Part shown: positions 15,491-23,410 of the stretch, in pieces
Layout of the letters: every line of letters begins with the position of its first letter
How positions within the stretch are numbered: the stretch's first letter is position 1
Assembly: GCA_004356825.1 (NCBI GenBank)
Contig: SMXC01000158.1
Location: 1 to 42,956, forward strand
Source: Caldithrix sp.
GTDB lineage: Bacteria; Zhuqueibacterota; Zhuqueibacteria; Oceanimicrobiales; Oceanimicrobiaceae
Length of the DNA: 42,956 nt
Reading direction: 5' to 3'
Made by a program: the position numbers and the translations under genes
Notes under the pieces: generated by a model
Database searches by the model: none
Seen by the model: only the letters and a program-made list of their open reading frames with translations
What the model was told of the DNA's origin: nothing

Positions 15491-17794
15491 TTAAGCAGCG
15501 AGTTTAACATGACCGTCAGACGCGACCTCCAGCGGCTTGCCAAAGCTGAGCGTATCCATCGGGCAAACGGTGACACAAATCCCGCAGCCGATGCACGAGC
15601 TGGTTTCGTTATCCAGAACATTTTGCTTTAAAGCATAATTCATGACATCGATACCGACCTGACAATTACGGGAACATTCGTAGCAGCCGATACATTTGTC
15701 GTTTGCAACAATTTTAAACCGGCTCCATTTAAGTTTGGTAAACCACTTGGATTGCAAGTGCATTAACTTTGCCAATGGGCACCAGTATCGGCACCAGACT
15801 TTGCCACCAAAAAACGGGTACAAAGTCACGGGTAAGATTCCGACCAACCAGACGTCGGCGTAAATGCGGTAAATATTAATGCCAAGTTCCGCCGACCCTC
15901 TAACTGCACCGTAGATATCCTTTACCAGCATCAGGACGGTAACCACAGCTGCAAAAATCAAAACTGCCATACTCATCCATTCCCATTTGATGGAGGTTTT
16001 TCCTTTTGGGGCCAGGTGCCGCCAGCGATCGCCAAAAGTTTCGGCCAGGCCGCCGCAGCCGCAAATCCAGGAACAATAACGTTTGCCGAAAAAAAGCACA
16101 AAGACGGGAATAACAACAAAAGTGAGCAGCACTCCCCAGACGATCCAAACCTGGTGCGGGTCATAGAAAAAGGTGTAGAAAAAAAGCGGCCAGGCGTAAA
16201 CAATGCCATAACTGCGCCACGCCTGCTCGGCAAATTGCGGATCACTTGCCAGCCTTTCGCCAACCCACTGGTGCTCGACAGCTGATTGAAAAAGATATTC
16301 AGGGATAAGGAAAAAGAAAATCCACTGGAAGCTGATCAGACTGACATAGCGCCATATTTGGAACTTGTCTTTGCGATCTAAACCCCAGCGCTTCACCGCC
16401 TCTAAACCAAAAAATGTCATCAGAGACGTGTAAATAATGGTGTACCAAAACGACCACGGCCGGTTAAAAAAGGACAGGAATTTGTATCCCCAATTCTTAT
16501 AAGGCCAGAACTCTTCACCGCCGCCGACTTTAGCACCATAGATCGTATACCAGACAAAAAAGGAAAATCCCAACCAGGCAAAACGATCCCCTTTAATACC
16601 AAAGCGAATCAAACCGGCCAGGGAGAGTGCCCAGATAAGCAGACCGGACCACTCAGGTAAAAACGATAAATTCACTCCAAGGAACGAAGCTGAACCGCCG
16701 AACTTCACACCAAAAATCGAAAGTCCGATGAACCCGACTAATGTTAGTAGCGCTGAACGCAGGAGGCTGCCTTCCCACTCATTCTCCATTTTAAGACCGA
16801 GTGATTTGAGAAAGCGTCGCGGTACGTCCGCACCGATGAGAACGAAGGCGTGATGGCAAGGAATCGTGCGGGATTCGTCAGAGCTGCCCCGGTTGATTTT
16901 CAGAGTTGCCGCTTTCTCATCGAATTGAGTGATTTCAGAATGAAAGATGGGTTCGATTTTACCGGCGGCGATTTGCTCGTTGAGCTCTCGCTCATTGTCT
17001 TTGAAAATGCGGCCAAATTCACCTTTTCGGTAGGAAAGGTAAACTTTATTTTGCTCGCTTAACGTAATAGCGGCTTCGACGGCACTGTTACCGCCGCCGA
17101 TGACCAGAATGTTTTCATCTTTATATTTGCGCGGGGAATAAAGCCGGTGATAAACATGCCTTTGATCCTCGCCGGGAACATTTAGTTTCCGCGGGTTGCC
17201 GCGCTGTCCGGTTGCCAAAACAACGCGTTTGCTACGGTATTCGCCTTTGCTTGTTTTGAGGTGAAAAATACCGTCTTTTTTTTCGACCCTTTCGACGCCT
17301 TCCTCTTTGCGAATATCGAGTCTGTTTTCATCAATAATTTGATGCCATTTCTGAATCAGGTCTTCTTTAGTGGCGCCGTCCAGCCAGAGTTTGCCTTTGG
17401 GTGGCTGAGTGTCCGGCTCGGCGTAAACCCATTTGCCCTCGGGAAAGTTCTCGATCGTGTTGGCGATTTTCTCTTTTTCCAAAACCACGGATTTCATGCC
17501 GCGTTCATTGGCTTGCAAGGCGGCGTTCAATCCGGCAGCACCGCCGCCGATGATAACCACGTCGAGCAAATCGCCATCTCCGCCACCAAGCGCTCCGGGC
17601 AGGGCTGCAATATGCTCGATCACATCGTGGCCCTGAGCCATGGCGTATTTAATTACCGGCGCCCCGGCCAAATCACCGATGATAAACAAACCGGGGATAT
17701 TGCTTTCGTTGTGTTTTTTTAAAAACGGACGTTCGTTCTGACCGCTGCCCGAATGCAGGATGTCGATAATTTTTTGTCTGAGTTTTCTTAACAT
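15491..17794 (-). CDS. FAD/NAD(P)-dependent oxidoreductase fused to a NapH/NosR-like membrane polyferredoxin
   Basis: About 767 residues from the ATG at 17794 (the frame opens 3 codons earlier at a TTG). In order: an N-terminal segment with NIPGLFIIGDLAGAPVIKYA, which looks like the tail end of a thioredoxin-reductase domain; an FAD Rossmann fold (VVIIGGGAAGLNAA, about 83-96) with ATGQRG; an NAD(P) fold (ILVIGGGNSAVEAA, about 232-245); then about six to eight membrane segments (350-665) with the NapH-type cysteine clusters CSWICGCG and CRYWCP. The protein ends with two 4Fe-4S motifs (CIGCYECSRNC near 703-713 and CIGCGICVTVCP near 736-747). No CxxC redox pair sits in the flavin part. This suggests electron flow from NAD(P)H through flavin to iron-sulfur centres at the membrane; the partner is unknown. 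msrA lies 27 bases upstream. Confidence 0.85.
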   Translation of the reverse strand: MLRKLRQKIIDILHSGSGQNERPFLKKHNESNIPGLFIIGDLAGAPVIKYAMAQGHDVIEHIAALPGALGGGDGDLLDVVIIGGGAAGLNAALQANERGMKSVVLEKEKIANTIENFPEGKWVYAEPDTQPPKGKLWLDGATKEDLIQKWHQIIDENRLDIRKEEGVERVEKKDGIFHLKTSKGEYRSKRVVLATGQRGNPRKLNVPGEDQRHVYHRLYSPRKYKDENILVIGGGNSAVEAAITLSEQNKVYLSYRKGEFGRIFKDNERELNEQIAAGKIEPIFHSEITQFDEKAATLKINRGSSDESRTIPCHHAFVLIGADVPRRFLKSLGLKMENEWEGSLLRSALLTLVGFIGLSIFGVKFGGSASFLGVNLSFLPEWSGLLIWALSLAGLIRFGIKGDRFAWLGFSFFVWYTIYGAKVGGGEEFWPYKNWGYKFLSFFNRPWSFWYTIIYTSLMTFFGLEAVKRWGLDRKDKFQIWRYVSLISFQWIFFFLIPEYLFQSAVEHQWVGERLASDPQFAEQAWRSYGIVYAWPLFFYTFFYDPHQVWIVWGVLLTFVVIPVFVLFFGKRYCSWICGCGGLAETFGDRWRHLAPKGKTSIKWEWMSMAVLIFAAVVTVLMLVKDIYGAVRGSAELGINIYRIYADVWLVGILPVTLYPFFGGKVWCRYWCPLAKLMHLQSKWFTKLKWSRFKIVANDKCIGCYECSRNCQVGIDVMNYALKQNVLDNETSSCIGCGICVTVCPMDTLSFGKPLEVASDGHVKLAA

Positions 17795-17821
17795 GTTAAC
17801 CAAATCTGTACCTGATCCTAT

Positions 17822-18364
17822 TCAAGTTTTGAGTCTATCCGCAAAATCTTTTTTCAGCTTCCGAATCTTCGGGTCAATGACCAACCGGCAATAAGGTTGA
17901 TTAGAATTTAACTTGTAATAGTCCTGATGATATTCCTCAGCTTTATAAAATTTATCTAATTGTGAGATTTCCGTGACAATTGGCTCCGGCCAGAGGTCGG
18001 AGGCGTCGGTTTTCGCTTTGGATTTCTCCGCGATTTCTTTCTGTTCCTCGCTGTCAAAAAAAATCGCTGAACGATATTGGGTTCCGACGTCAGCACCCTG
18101 GCGATTCAAAGTTGTTGGGTCATGAGTGCGCCAGAAGACATAAAGCAAATCCTCAAAAGAAATCATTTCCGGATCAAATTTTATTTGGGCAACTTCAGCA
18201 TGGCCGGTAGTGCCGGTGGAGATCTCTTCATAGGTTGGATTTTCGATCTGCCCGCCGGTATAACCGGAGGCCACGCTTTGCACGCCTTTCAAATTTTGAA
18301 AGACCGCTTCAATGCACCAGAAACAGCCGGCGCCGAGGGTGGTGGTTGCGAGTTTGTTTAACAT
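17822..18364 (-). CDS. msrA: peptide methionine sulfoxide reductase MsrA
   Basis: 180 residues. The catalytic motif GAGCFWCIEAVF has the nucleophilic Cys at residue 14, and SGYTGG, GHAEVAQI and EEYHQDYY are family signatures. It reduces the S-epimer of methionine sulfoxide in oxidised proteins. The gene lies upstream of the flavin-polyferredoxin gene on the same strand and is probably cotranscribed with it, which may be meaningful because MsrA needs a reductant. No MsrB domain is fused. Confidence 0.96.
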   Translation of the reverse strand: MLNKLATTTLGAGCFWCIEAVFQNLKGVQSVASGYTGGQIENPTYEEISTGTTGHAEVAQIKFDPEMISFEDLLYVFWRTHDPTTLNRQGADVGTQYRSAIFFDSEEQKEIAEKSKAKTDASDLWPEPIVTEISQLDKFYKAEEYHQDYYKLNSNQPYCRLVIDPKIRKLKKDFADRLKT

Positions 18365-18407
18365 TGGTTCAACCTAACTTTATTCAATAAAGCGCTATAA
18401 ATAAAAA

Positions 18408-18775
18408 TCATAGTTTTTCTTCATACTTCGCAATCCAATTTTCAATCACTATTAACACCCCATTCAAATTCGATTTAACATCCAGGTCGTTAAATCGTAG
18501 AAACGTCAACCCTAACCTTTCAAGTCGCTCTTGTCGAATTTTATCTTTTTCAATTTTGTCAATGTGTGGCTTTCGCCGTCTATTTCAATCACTAATTTCA
18601 ATTTACTACAAAAAAATCAACAATGTATTCGCTAATTGGCTTTTGCCGCATGAACTGATAGCCTCCCATTTTCCGCGTTTTTAATTGATCCCACAGCAAA
18701 ACTTCAGAAAGGGTACTATGTGTTCCGTAATTCTCGAGCAAGTTTCTTTAGTTTAGGATTGTAGTATATTTTCAC
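18408..18775 (-). pseudogene. broken DUF559 (Vsr/endonuclease-like) gene
   Basis: Joining three frames gives a ~122-residue DUF559 protein. Its pieces are: KIYYNPKLKKLARELRN; then HSTLSEVLLWDQL and GYQFMRQKPISEYIVDFF; then CSKLKLVIEIDGESH; then IDKIEKDKIRQERLERLG and LTFLRFNDLDV to the end. Breaks fall near 18717-18725, in the T7 run (18610-18616, one T short) and near 18563-18568. With three lesions it is probably a true pseudogene. The start is a GTG at 18775. Such genes are often scattered in bacterial genomes; intact members have the fold of very-short-patch-repair endonucleases. Confidence 0.8.
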
Positions 18776-18780
18776 AAAGA

Positions 18781-18818
18781 CAACCCCCTAAATCCCCCTT
18801 TTCTAAGGGGGATTTTTT
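18781..18818. repeat. 38-bp hairpin repeat, copy 1
   Basis: CAACCCCCTAAATCCCCC then TTTTCTAAGGGGGATTTTTT. It forms an 8-bp stem (TCCCCCTT/AAGGGGGA, loop TTCT) followed by six T's on the plus strand. It matches the copy at 19596-19633 at 35 of 38 positions in the same orientation, and the pair brackets the gene 18817-19467. Its last bases overlap that gene's stop codon. Confidence 0.8.
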
Positions 18819-19467
18819 AACTCCTCTCTACCTCCGATTGCATTTGCGGTTCTAACTGAGCACCGCAGCCGGAACATTTCTCTGCGCTCGGATGATTGGT
18901 ATTGCCGCATTTTTTACAGGGTACCGGTGCGTGCGTAGTCGGTACTTTGACGAAACCCACTGGAATATCGCCTCTGCTGGTCAGAGCGGGTCGGCTTAGA
19001 ACATAAATATAACCCAAAACACTGAAGAAAAACCCGACGAAATAATGATGAATCGGTGGCAGGCCTTTTGAGATAGCAGCGTAGCCGCTGAGGCCGCTAA
19101 AAAACAGGGCAATTAAAATATAGGAACCGAAAAGAAACCAGCCGCTGCTGATTCCACCCTGCGCGGTACCTGTCGATGCCATGTTTTCTTGAAACAGAGC
19201 GGCTTTCGGCTGCAACTCTGCAAAATATTTCTCCTGGTTGTTCATAAATGAATCGACCATGACGTTTTTTAAAGGCACTCGTCTGCCGCGCACCATAAGA
19301 ATGACGTCGTCTTTGGAGAGCGAGACGTTACAGATGATGCAGCGCTCGCCCTCTTTTGGCGGCATGGCCTTATACTGGTTTTGGGGTTCTTGGGCAAGTG
19401 AACTGGAATTGGCGATTAAGATAAGGGATAGAAAGCAAGAGGTTAAAATCAACTTAGCGGCATGCAT
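18817..19467 (-). CDS. exported membrane protein with CxxC motif and C-terminal zinc ribbon, not recognised
   Basis: The start is set at ATG 19467, where GGGAGGG lies just upstream and a signal peptide begins (MHAAKLILTSCFLSLILIA, cleaved near SLAQ); the frame is open 36 codons further but without such signals. The 216 residues contain a CIIC pair (KEGERCIICNVSLSKDD, about 43-59) followed by RGRRVPL. Then come two membrane segments (about 110-130 and 140-160) and a four-cysteine zinc ribbon at the C-terminus (CKKCGNTN and CSGCG). It is divergent from the cox operon; a role in oxidase assembly is possible but only by position. Confidence 0.75.
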   Translation of the reverse strand: MHAAKLILTSCFLSLILIANSSSLAQEPQNQYKAMPPKEGERCIICNVSLSKDDVILMVRGRRVPLKNVMVDSFMNNQEKYFAELQPKAALFQENMASTGTAQGGISSGWFLFGSYILIALFFSGLSGYAAISKGLPPIHHYFVGFFFSVLGYIYVLSRPALTSRGDIPVGFVKVPTTHAPVPCKKCGNTNHPSAEKCSGCGAQLEPQMQSEVERS

Positions 19468-19595
19468 CTTTCCCTCCCAGGATTTTTGCGATTGGTCAAA
19501 TAAGTTTCCGTTAAAAGGCGAAGAAGTCGAGCTATGATTCGCTTTTAATATAAAAAAATGTTGATCGCATTGCAAGTAGATAATGGTGAAAGGAA

Positions 19596-19633
19596 CAACC
19601 CCCTAAATCCCCCTTTGTTAAGGGGGACTTTTT
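19596..19633. repeat. 38-bp hairpin repeat, copy 2
   Basis: CAACCCCCTAAATCCCCC then TTTGTTAAGGGGGACTTTTT, a direct repeat of the element at 18781-18818 with three substitutions. It has the same stem TCCCCCTT/AAGGGGGA and a T run. Confidence 0.8.
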
Positions 19634-19736
19634 GTTGCGGAGGGCGACCCCGGAGGAAAGCCGACGAAGGAGGCGACTTTAATACTGCGCGAAGCGCCAC
19701 CAATCGAGGAGGCGCACGAAGCCCCGCGCAGGATCC

Positions 19737-19784
19737 CTCGTCCCGACATTCCTTATAAAAATATAATAATGAATTCGGGACGAG
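19737..19784. repeat. 10-bp perfect inverted repeat around an AT-rich centre
   Basis: CTCGTCCCGA (19737-19746) and TCGGGACGAG (19775-19784) flank 28 bases rich in A/T. It could be a residual mobile-element end, or a hairpin in the leader if transcription starts upstream. Confidence 0.5.
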
Positions 19785-19866
19785 GAGCCGGAGCTGCCCA
19801 AAAAAACAAGCTAAAGCTTGGATTCCCGACGTCGCAAATATTACATAATATTTGCTTGCATATTTT

Positions 19867-19896
19867 TTGACAGTTTTTTATATTACGAATTACTAA
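19867..19896 (+). promoter_or_regulatory. candidate promoter of the cox operon
   Basis: TTGACA (19867-19872) matches the sigma-70 -35 consensus exactly. TACTAA (19891-19896, spacer 18) is a weak -10, and TAATTTG just after resembles the FCB-type -7 element. It lies about 75 bases before the coxB ATG in strongly AT-rich DNA. Confidence 0.4.
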
Positions 19897-19968
19897 TTTG
19901 TAACCGGTAGTTTTTTCATATCCTTTTAACCCGCCATTTCCCTGTTTCTAATTTGGAGGAAGAAAAAC

Positions 19969-20628
19969 ATGTTAGATTGGCTCCCGCCGAGCATCTCGAC
20001 CGTTGGAGGTGAAATCGACAAATTTTTTTACGTGATTTACTATATCACTACCGTGGTTTTCTTTTTGGTTGCCGGGACGATGATTTACTTCCTGATTCGC
20101 TACCGTTATAAAGAGGGCCGGGAGGTAAAGTATACACACGGCAACACGACGCTGGAGATTATTTGGACAGTTGTTACGCTTGTAGCGTTGATTGTACTGG
20201 CCCTGGTTAGCAAACCTCTCTGGAGTAAAATCAAACAAGAGCTCCCGCCGTCGAGCACAGTTGTACAGGTAACCGGCAAGCAGTTCAATTGGGAAATACT
20301 TTACCCGGGACCGGACGGCATGTTCGGTACAGAAGACGATTATCAGATCGATAATCTTTTGCACGTCCCGGTGAATCAAGTGGTTCATATTAAATTAAAA
20401 GCACTTGACGTCATCCACAGTTTCTTTGTGCCTGTGTTACGGTTGAAACAAGACGCATTACCGGGAAGAGAAATTATGATGTGGTTTGAGGCGAATAAGC
20501 CGGGTGAATACGAAATTCCCTGTGCCGAGCTTTGCGGGTTTGGTCACTCCGGTATGCTGGGTAAGCTCATCGTGCACAGCGCGGAGGATTATGATGCCTG
20601 GGTTAAATCGACCTGGCCGGAAAATTGA
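19969..20628 (+). CDS. coxB: cytochrome c oxidase subunit II
   Basis: 219 residues. Two N-terminal membrane segments (about 20-42 and 62-82) precede a periplasmic cupredoxin domain with a complete CuA site: His in DVIHSFFVP, then CAELCGFGHSGM with both Cys, His and Met. No cytochrome c domain is fused at the C-terminus, so it should accept electrons from a separate cytochrome c, which the window does not encode. TTGGAGG precedes the ATG. It is the first gene of the oxidase operon. Confidence 0.97.
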   Translation: MLDWLPPSISTVGGEIDKFFYVIYYITTVVFFLVAGTMIYFLIRYRYKEGREVKYTHGNTTLEIIWTVVTLVALIVLALVSKPLWSKIKQELPPSSTVVQVTGKQFNWEILYPGPDGMFGTEDDYQIDNLLHVPVNQVVHIKLKALDVIHSFFVPVLRLKQDALPGREIMMWFEANKPGEYEIPCAELCGFGHSGMLGKLIVHSAEDYDAWVKSTWPEN

Positions 20629-20658
20629 TATCCTGCCAAAAGGTCAATAAAAGGAGGA

Positions 20659-20735
20659 ACTTCATGCTTCGATGGAGCCTGTCCTGCCTGTGCCGATTTT
20701 ATCGGGTAGGTCGGATGAGAAATTCAGCATGAAGT
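20659..20735 (+). other. hairpin with an embedded 22-codon open frame between coxB and coxA
   Basis: ACTTCATGCT (20659-20668) and AGCATGAAGT (20726-20735) are perfect inverted repeats; an inner CCGAT/ATCGG stem lies between them. A 22-residue frame (20664-20732, MLRWSLSCLCRFYRVGRMRN and 2 more) starts 5 bases after AGGAGG, and its start and stop codons lie in the two arms. This may be an RNA structure that sets subunit stoichiometry, a short peptide, or a chance insertion. Confidence 0.45.
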
Positions 20736-20770
20736 GTTTTAATCTTGATAATTAAAATGAGGAAACGAAT

Positions 20771-22612
20771 ATGAGCGAGGCAGCAGCCGTAAAAGATACG
20801 CCCATCGAGCATGCGCATCAAGGGTTCCTTAAAACGTATATTTTTTCCACCGATCATAAAATGATCGCTAAACAGTTTTTACTCCTCGGGCTTGTTATGC
20901 TCATGCTCGGAGGTGGGTTGGTCATGTTACTACGCTGGCAGTTAGCTTATCCGGATAAGCCTTTACCCCTGATTGGCATTTCGGAGACATATATGGAAAC
21001 CGGAGAAACAGAAACAGCGATGGATCGCTATTGGGACGAGCAGTTCTCAAAACCCGAAAAAGAGCAAAGCTGGATTGCGACAAGAATGCCGGCCGGCGTT
21101 ATTTCTCCAAACTTTTATAATACCCTTTTTACCATGCACGCCACGATTATGATTTTCTTTGTGGTGATGCCGATTTTGGTCGGCTGTTTCGGCAACTTTT
21201 TGATACCGCTCATGATCGGCACACGCGACATGGCCTTCCCGGTGCTTAATATGCTCTCTTTTTGGGTGGCGGTTGTTTCGGGTGTGATTATACTTATCGG
21301 GTTTTTTGTACCCGGCGGCCACGCCGCAACCGGCTGGACCGCTTACCCGCCGCTTTCCGCGGATCCGACCTGGACCGGCGTTGACTGGGGCCAAAATCTC
21401 TGGTGTTTCAGCCTGATTTTTCTGGGTATTTCTTCGATGATGGGGTCGATAAATTATATCACGACAATAATTAATATGCGCGCCCCGGGAATGACGTTTA
21501 TGCGGCTGCCGCTGACTATTTGGTCGCTTTTTATTGTGGCCATTCTGCTGCTCCTGGCTTTACCGGTGCTGACATCCGCTCTTGCGATGCTGCTTTTCGA
21601 TCGCATGGCTGGAACCAGCTTCTTTAATGCTTCCGGCGGCGGTGACCCCCTTCTTTGGCAGCATCTTTTCTGGTTCTTCGGCCATCCTGAAGTTTATGTC
21701 CTAATTCTGCCGGCCATGGGAATTGGCTCGGAAATTCTTTCAGTGTTTTCTCGCAAACCGATCTTTGGCTACCATGCCATGGTCTATGCGATGGTTTCGA
21801 TCGCAGGACTGGGTTGGATTGTCTGGGGGCATCATATGTTTCAAAGCGGCATGAATCCGGCCCTGGGAACAACTTTTATGATTTCCACAATGGTGATCGC
21901 AGTTCCCTCAGCCATTAAAACTTTCAACTGGTTGGGAACACTTTGGGGCGGTAATATTCAGTTTACCGTTCCCATGTTGAATGCCCTTGCCTTTGTCTCG
22001 ATGTTTGTTATCGGCGGACTTTCCGGTATTTATATGGCCTCCACACCGGTTGACATTTTTATTCACGACACCTATTATATCGTGGCGCACATCCATTATG
22101 TCGTCTTTGGCGGCAGCCTTTTCGGTATCTTTGCCGCAATTACTTTTTGGTTCCCAAAAATGTTCGGGCGAATGCTGGGCAGCAAACTCGGGAAAATTCA
22201 CTTCTGGATCACTTTTGCCGCCTTTAACTGCACCTTCTTCCCGATGCATATTCTCGGCGTTGGCGGGCATATGCGCAGAATTGCCAACCCGTTACAGTAC
22301 GAATTTTTGCAGCAGTTCGAAGGGCTGAATATTTTTATCACAATGAGCGCATTTACCCTTGGCATGGCCCAGCTTATTTTCATATTTAACGTCTTTTACA
22401 GCATGTTCAAGGGTAAGAAAGCTGAAGATAATCCATGGAAGGCGAATACGGTTGAATGGACGGCGGCGACCCCGCCACCTCACGGTAATTTCGCAGAGAT
22501 CCCGACGATTTATCACGGGCCGTACGAATACAACGCTCCCGGAATTGATGAAGATTATTTACCGCAAACAAGTCAAGCAACGATAGCGACCGACGGCAAT
22601 GGAAAGCAGTAA
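20771..22612 (+). CDS. coxA: cytochrome c oxidase subunit I (heme-copper, A1-type)
   Basis: 613 residues, about 12 membrane segments. Metal ligands are visible: heme a His in TMHATIMIF, CuB His with the cross-linked Tyr in FGHPEVY (the Glu of the D-channel end is present), WGHHMF, and HDTYYIVAHIHYV. The K-channel lysine lies in SAIKTFNW. A ~45-residue hydrophilic insert (PLIGISETYMETGETETAMD and on) follows the first membrane segment, longer than in the Paracoccus enzyme. The C-terminal tail is polar. It reduces O2 to water and pumps protons. Confidence 0.98.
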   Translation: MSEAAAVKDTPIEHAHQGFLKTYIFSTDHKMIAKQFLLLGLVMLMLGGGLVMLLRWQLAYPDKPLPLIGISETYMETGETETAMDRYWDEQFSKPEKEQSWIATRMPAGVISPNFYNTLFTMHATIMIFFVVMPILVGCFGNFLIPLMIGTRDMAFPVLNMLSFWVAVVSGVIILIGFFVPGGHAATGWTAYPPLSADPTWTGVDWGQNLWCFSLIFLGISSMMGSINYITTIINMRAPGMTFMRLPLTIWSLFIVAILLLLALPVLTSALAMLLFDRMAGTSFFNASGGGDPLLWQHLFWFFGHPEVYVLILPAMGIGSEILSVFSRKPIFGYHAMVYAMVSIAGLGWIVWGHHMFQSGMNPALGTTFMISTMVIAVPSAIKTFNWLGTLWGGNIQFTVPMLNALAFVSMFVIGGLSGIYMASTPVDIFIHDTYYIVAHIHYVVFGGSLFGIFAAITFWFPKMFGRMLGSKLGKIHFWITFAAFNCTFFPMHILGVGGHMRRIANPLQYEFLQQFEGLNIFITMSAFTLGMAQLIFIFNVFYSMFKGKKAEDNPWKANTVEWTAATPPPHGNFAEIPTIYHGPYEYNAPGIDEDYLPQTSQATIATDGNGKQ

Positions 22613-22715
22613 AACCGATTTATCACAACGCAATCGAAGGGTTTCTTTTATCTTGATTGGCGTTTTACTCCTCTTGGTTTTAATAACTGTGGTTACAGTG
22701 ATAACCAAAAACTGA
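22599..22715 (+). CDS. 38-residue single-membrane-span peptide of the cox operon
   Basis: The ATG at 22599 overlaps the end of coxA by 14 bases, and the TGA at 22713 overlaps the ATG of the next gene (TGATG). The product has a basic N-terminal part (DLSQRNRRVS) and one hydrophobic helix (FILIGVLLLLVLITVVTVI). The QRNRRVxxxLxGV pattern resembles the start of CtaG/Cox11 and small oxidase assembly peptides. The overlap with both neighbours makes translation very plausible. Function is inferred from position. Confidence 0.75.
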   Translation: MESSKTDLSQRNRRVSFILIGVLLLLVLITVVTVITKN

Positions 22716-23401
22716 TGGCAAAGCCAGCAGAGGAAAAAGCCGATAACCTGACGATAGAAAAAGATGTCGGGCAAGGGCTGCCGCCGATTCTGGACGATGA
22801 CTCATTCGGCAACGGCAACAGATCAAACGGCGGAGATTCTGACAGACCCATAAATAGTGCCGTGTTGGCCATGCTGCTGTTCATCGGGGCTGAGGTGATG
22901 TTCTTTGCGGGTATCATCGGGGCATTTATCGTGCTGCGGTTTGGGGCAAATGACTGGCCTCCTCCCGGACAGCCGAGGCTGCCGGTGGTCGTCACGGGAA
23001 TAAACACCGCGATTCTTCTTCTCAGCGGCCTGACAATGTTTAAAACCAAAAGGCTGCTGAAAGACTGGCACCGGGAAAAAATTTTGCATGGCTTGACAAT
23101 TACCGCTTTACTCGGTGCATTGTTCTTAGCCGTGCAAGGATTTGAATGGACGCGGTTACTTGGATTTGGCTTCACTTTATCTTCGAATATTTACGGAACG
23201 GTTTTTTACACGCTCATTGGATGTCATGCTTTGCATGTTTTGGGCGCAGTGATTTGGTTAACGATTGTGGCTTCAAGGCTTAGAATGAATTCACCGGCTT
23301 ACAGCGCAAACAATCATGTCGGAATTAAGCTTTCGGGAATGTACTGGTATTTAGTAGTCGCGCTCTGGCCGGTGCTTTACGGTTTGGTTTATTTTAATTA
23401 G
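22715..23401 (+). CDS. coxC: cytochrome c oxidase subunit III
   Basis: 228 residues. A hydrophilic N-terminal ~45 residues (rich in Asp, Asn, Gly) is followed by five membrane segments. Family marks are LFIGAEVMFFAGIIGAF, the FEWTRL Glu, GTVFYTLIGCHALHV, and SGMYWYLVVALWPVLY. Translation is coupled to the 38-residue gene. It is one of two subunit III-like proteins in this operon. Confidence 0.93.
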   Translation: MAKPAEEKADNLTIEKDVGQGLPPILDDDSFGNGNRSNGGDSDRPINSAVLAMLLFIGAEVMFFAGIIGAFIVLRFGANDWPPPGQPRLPVVVTGINTAILLLSGLTMFKTKRLLKDWHREKILHGLTITALLGALFLAVQGFEWTRLLGFGFTLSSNIYGTVFYTLIGCHALHVLGAVIWLTIVASRLRMNSPAYSANNHVGIKLSGMYWYLVVALWPVLYGLVYFN

Positions 23402-23410
23402 GCAGGTCTT

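Larger units (their letters stand above)
19468..19968. other. 500-base control region upstream of the cox operon, no gene
   Basis: It holds hairpin repeat copy 2 (19596-19633), a GC-rich stretch with GGAGGCG and GCGCGAAGCG phrases (19640-19735), an inverted repeat (19737-19784) and an AT-rich promoter-like segment (19855-19900). An apparent 66-codon frame at 19558-19758 runs across the repeats and does not look coding. Confidence 0.6.

Noticed and set aside
15332-15631. 99-codon plus-strand frame after the tkt upstream repeat
   Set aside because: The second half overlaps the C-terminus of the polyferredoxin fusion in antisense and the first half is repeat DNA.
19558-19758. 66-codon plus-strand frame upstream of coxB
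   Set aside because: It runs through the 38-bp hairpin repeat and GC-rich repeat DNA, has no SD and no protein-like pattern.
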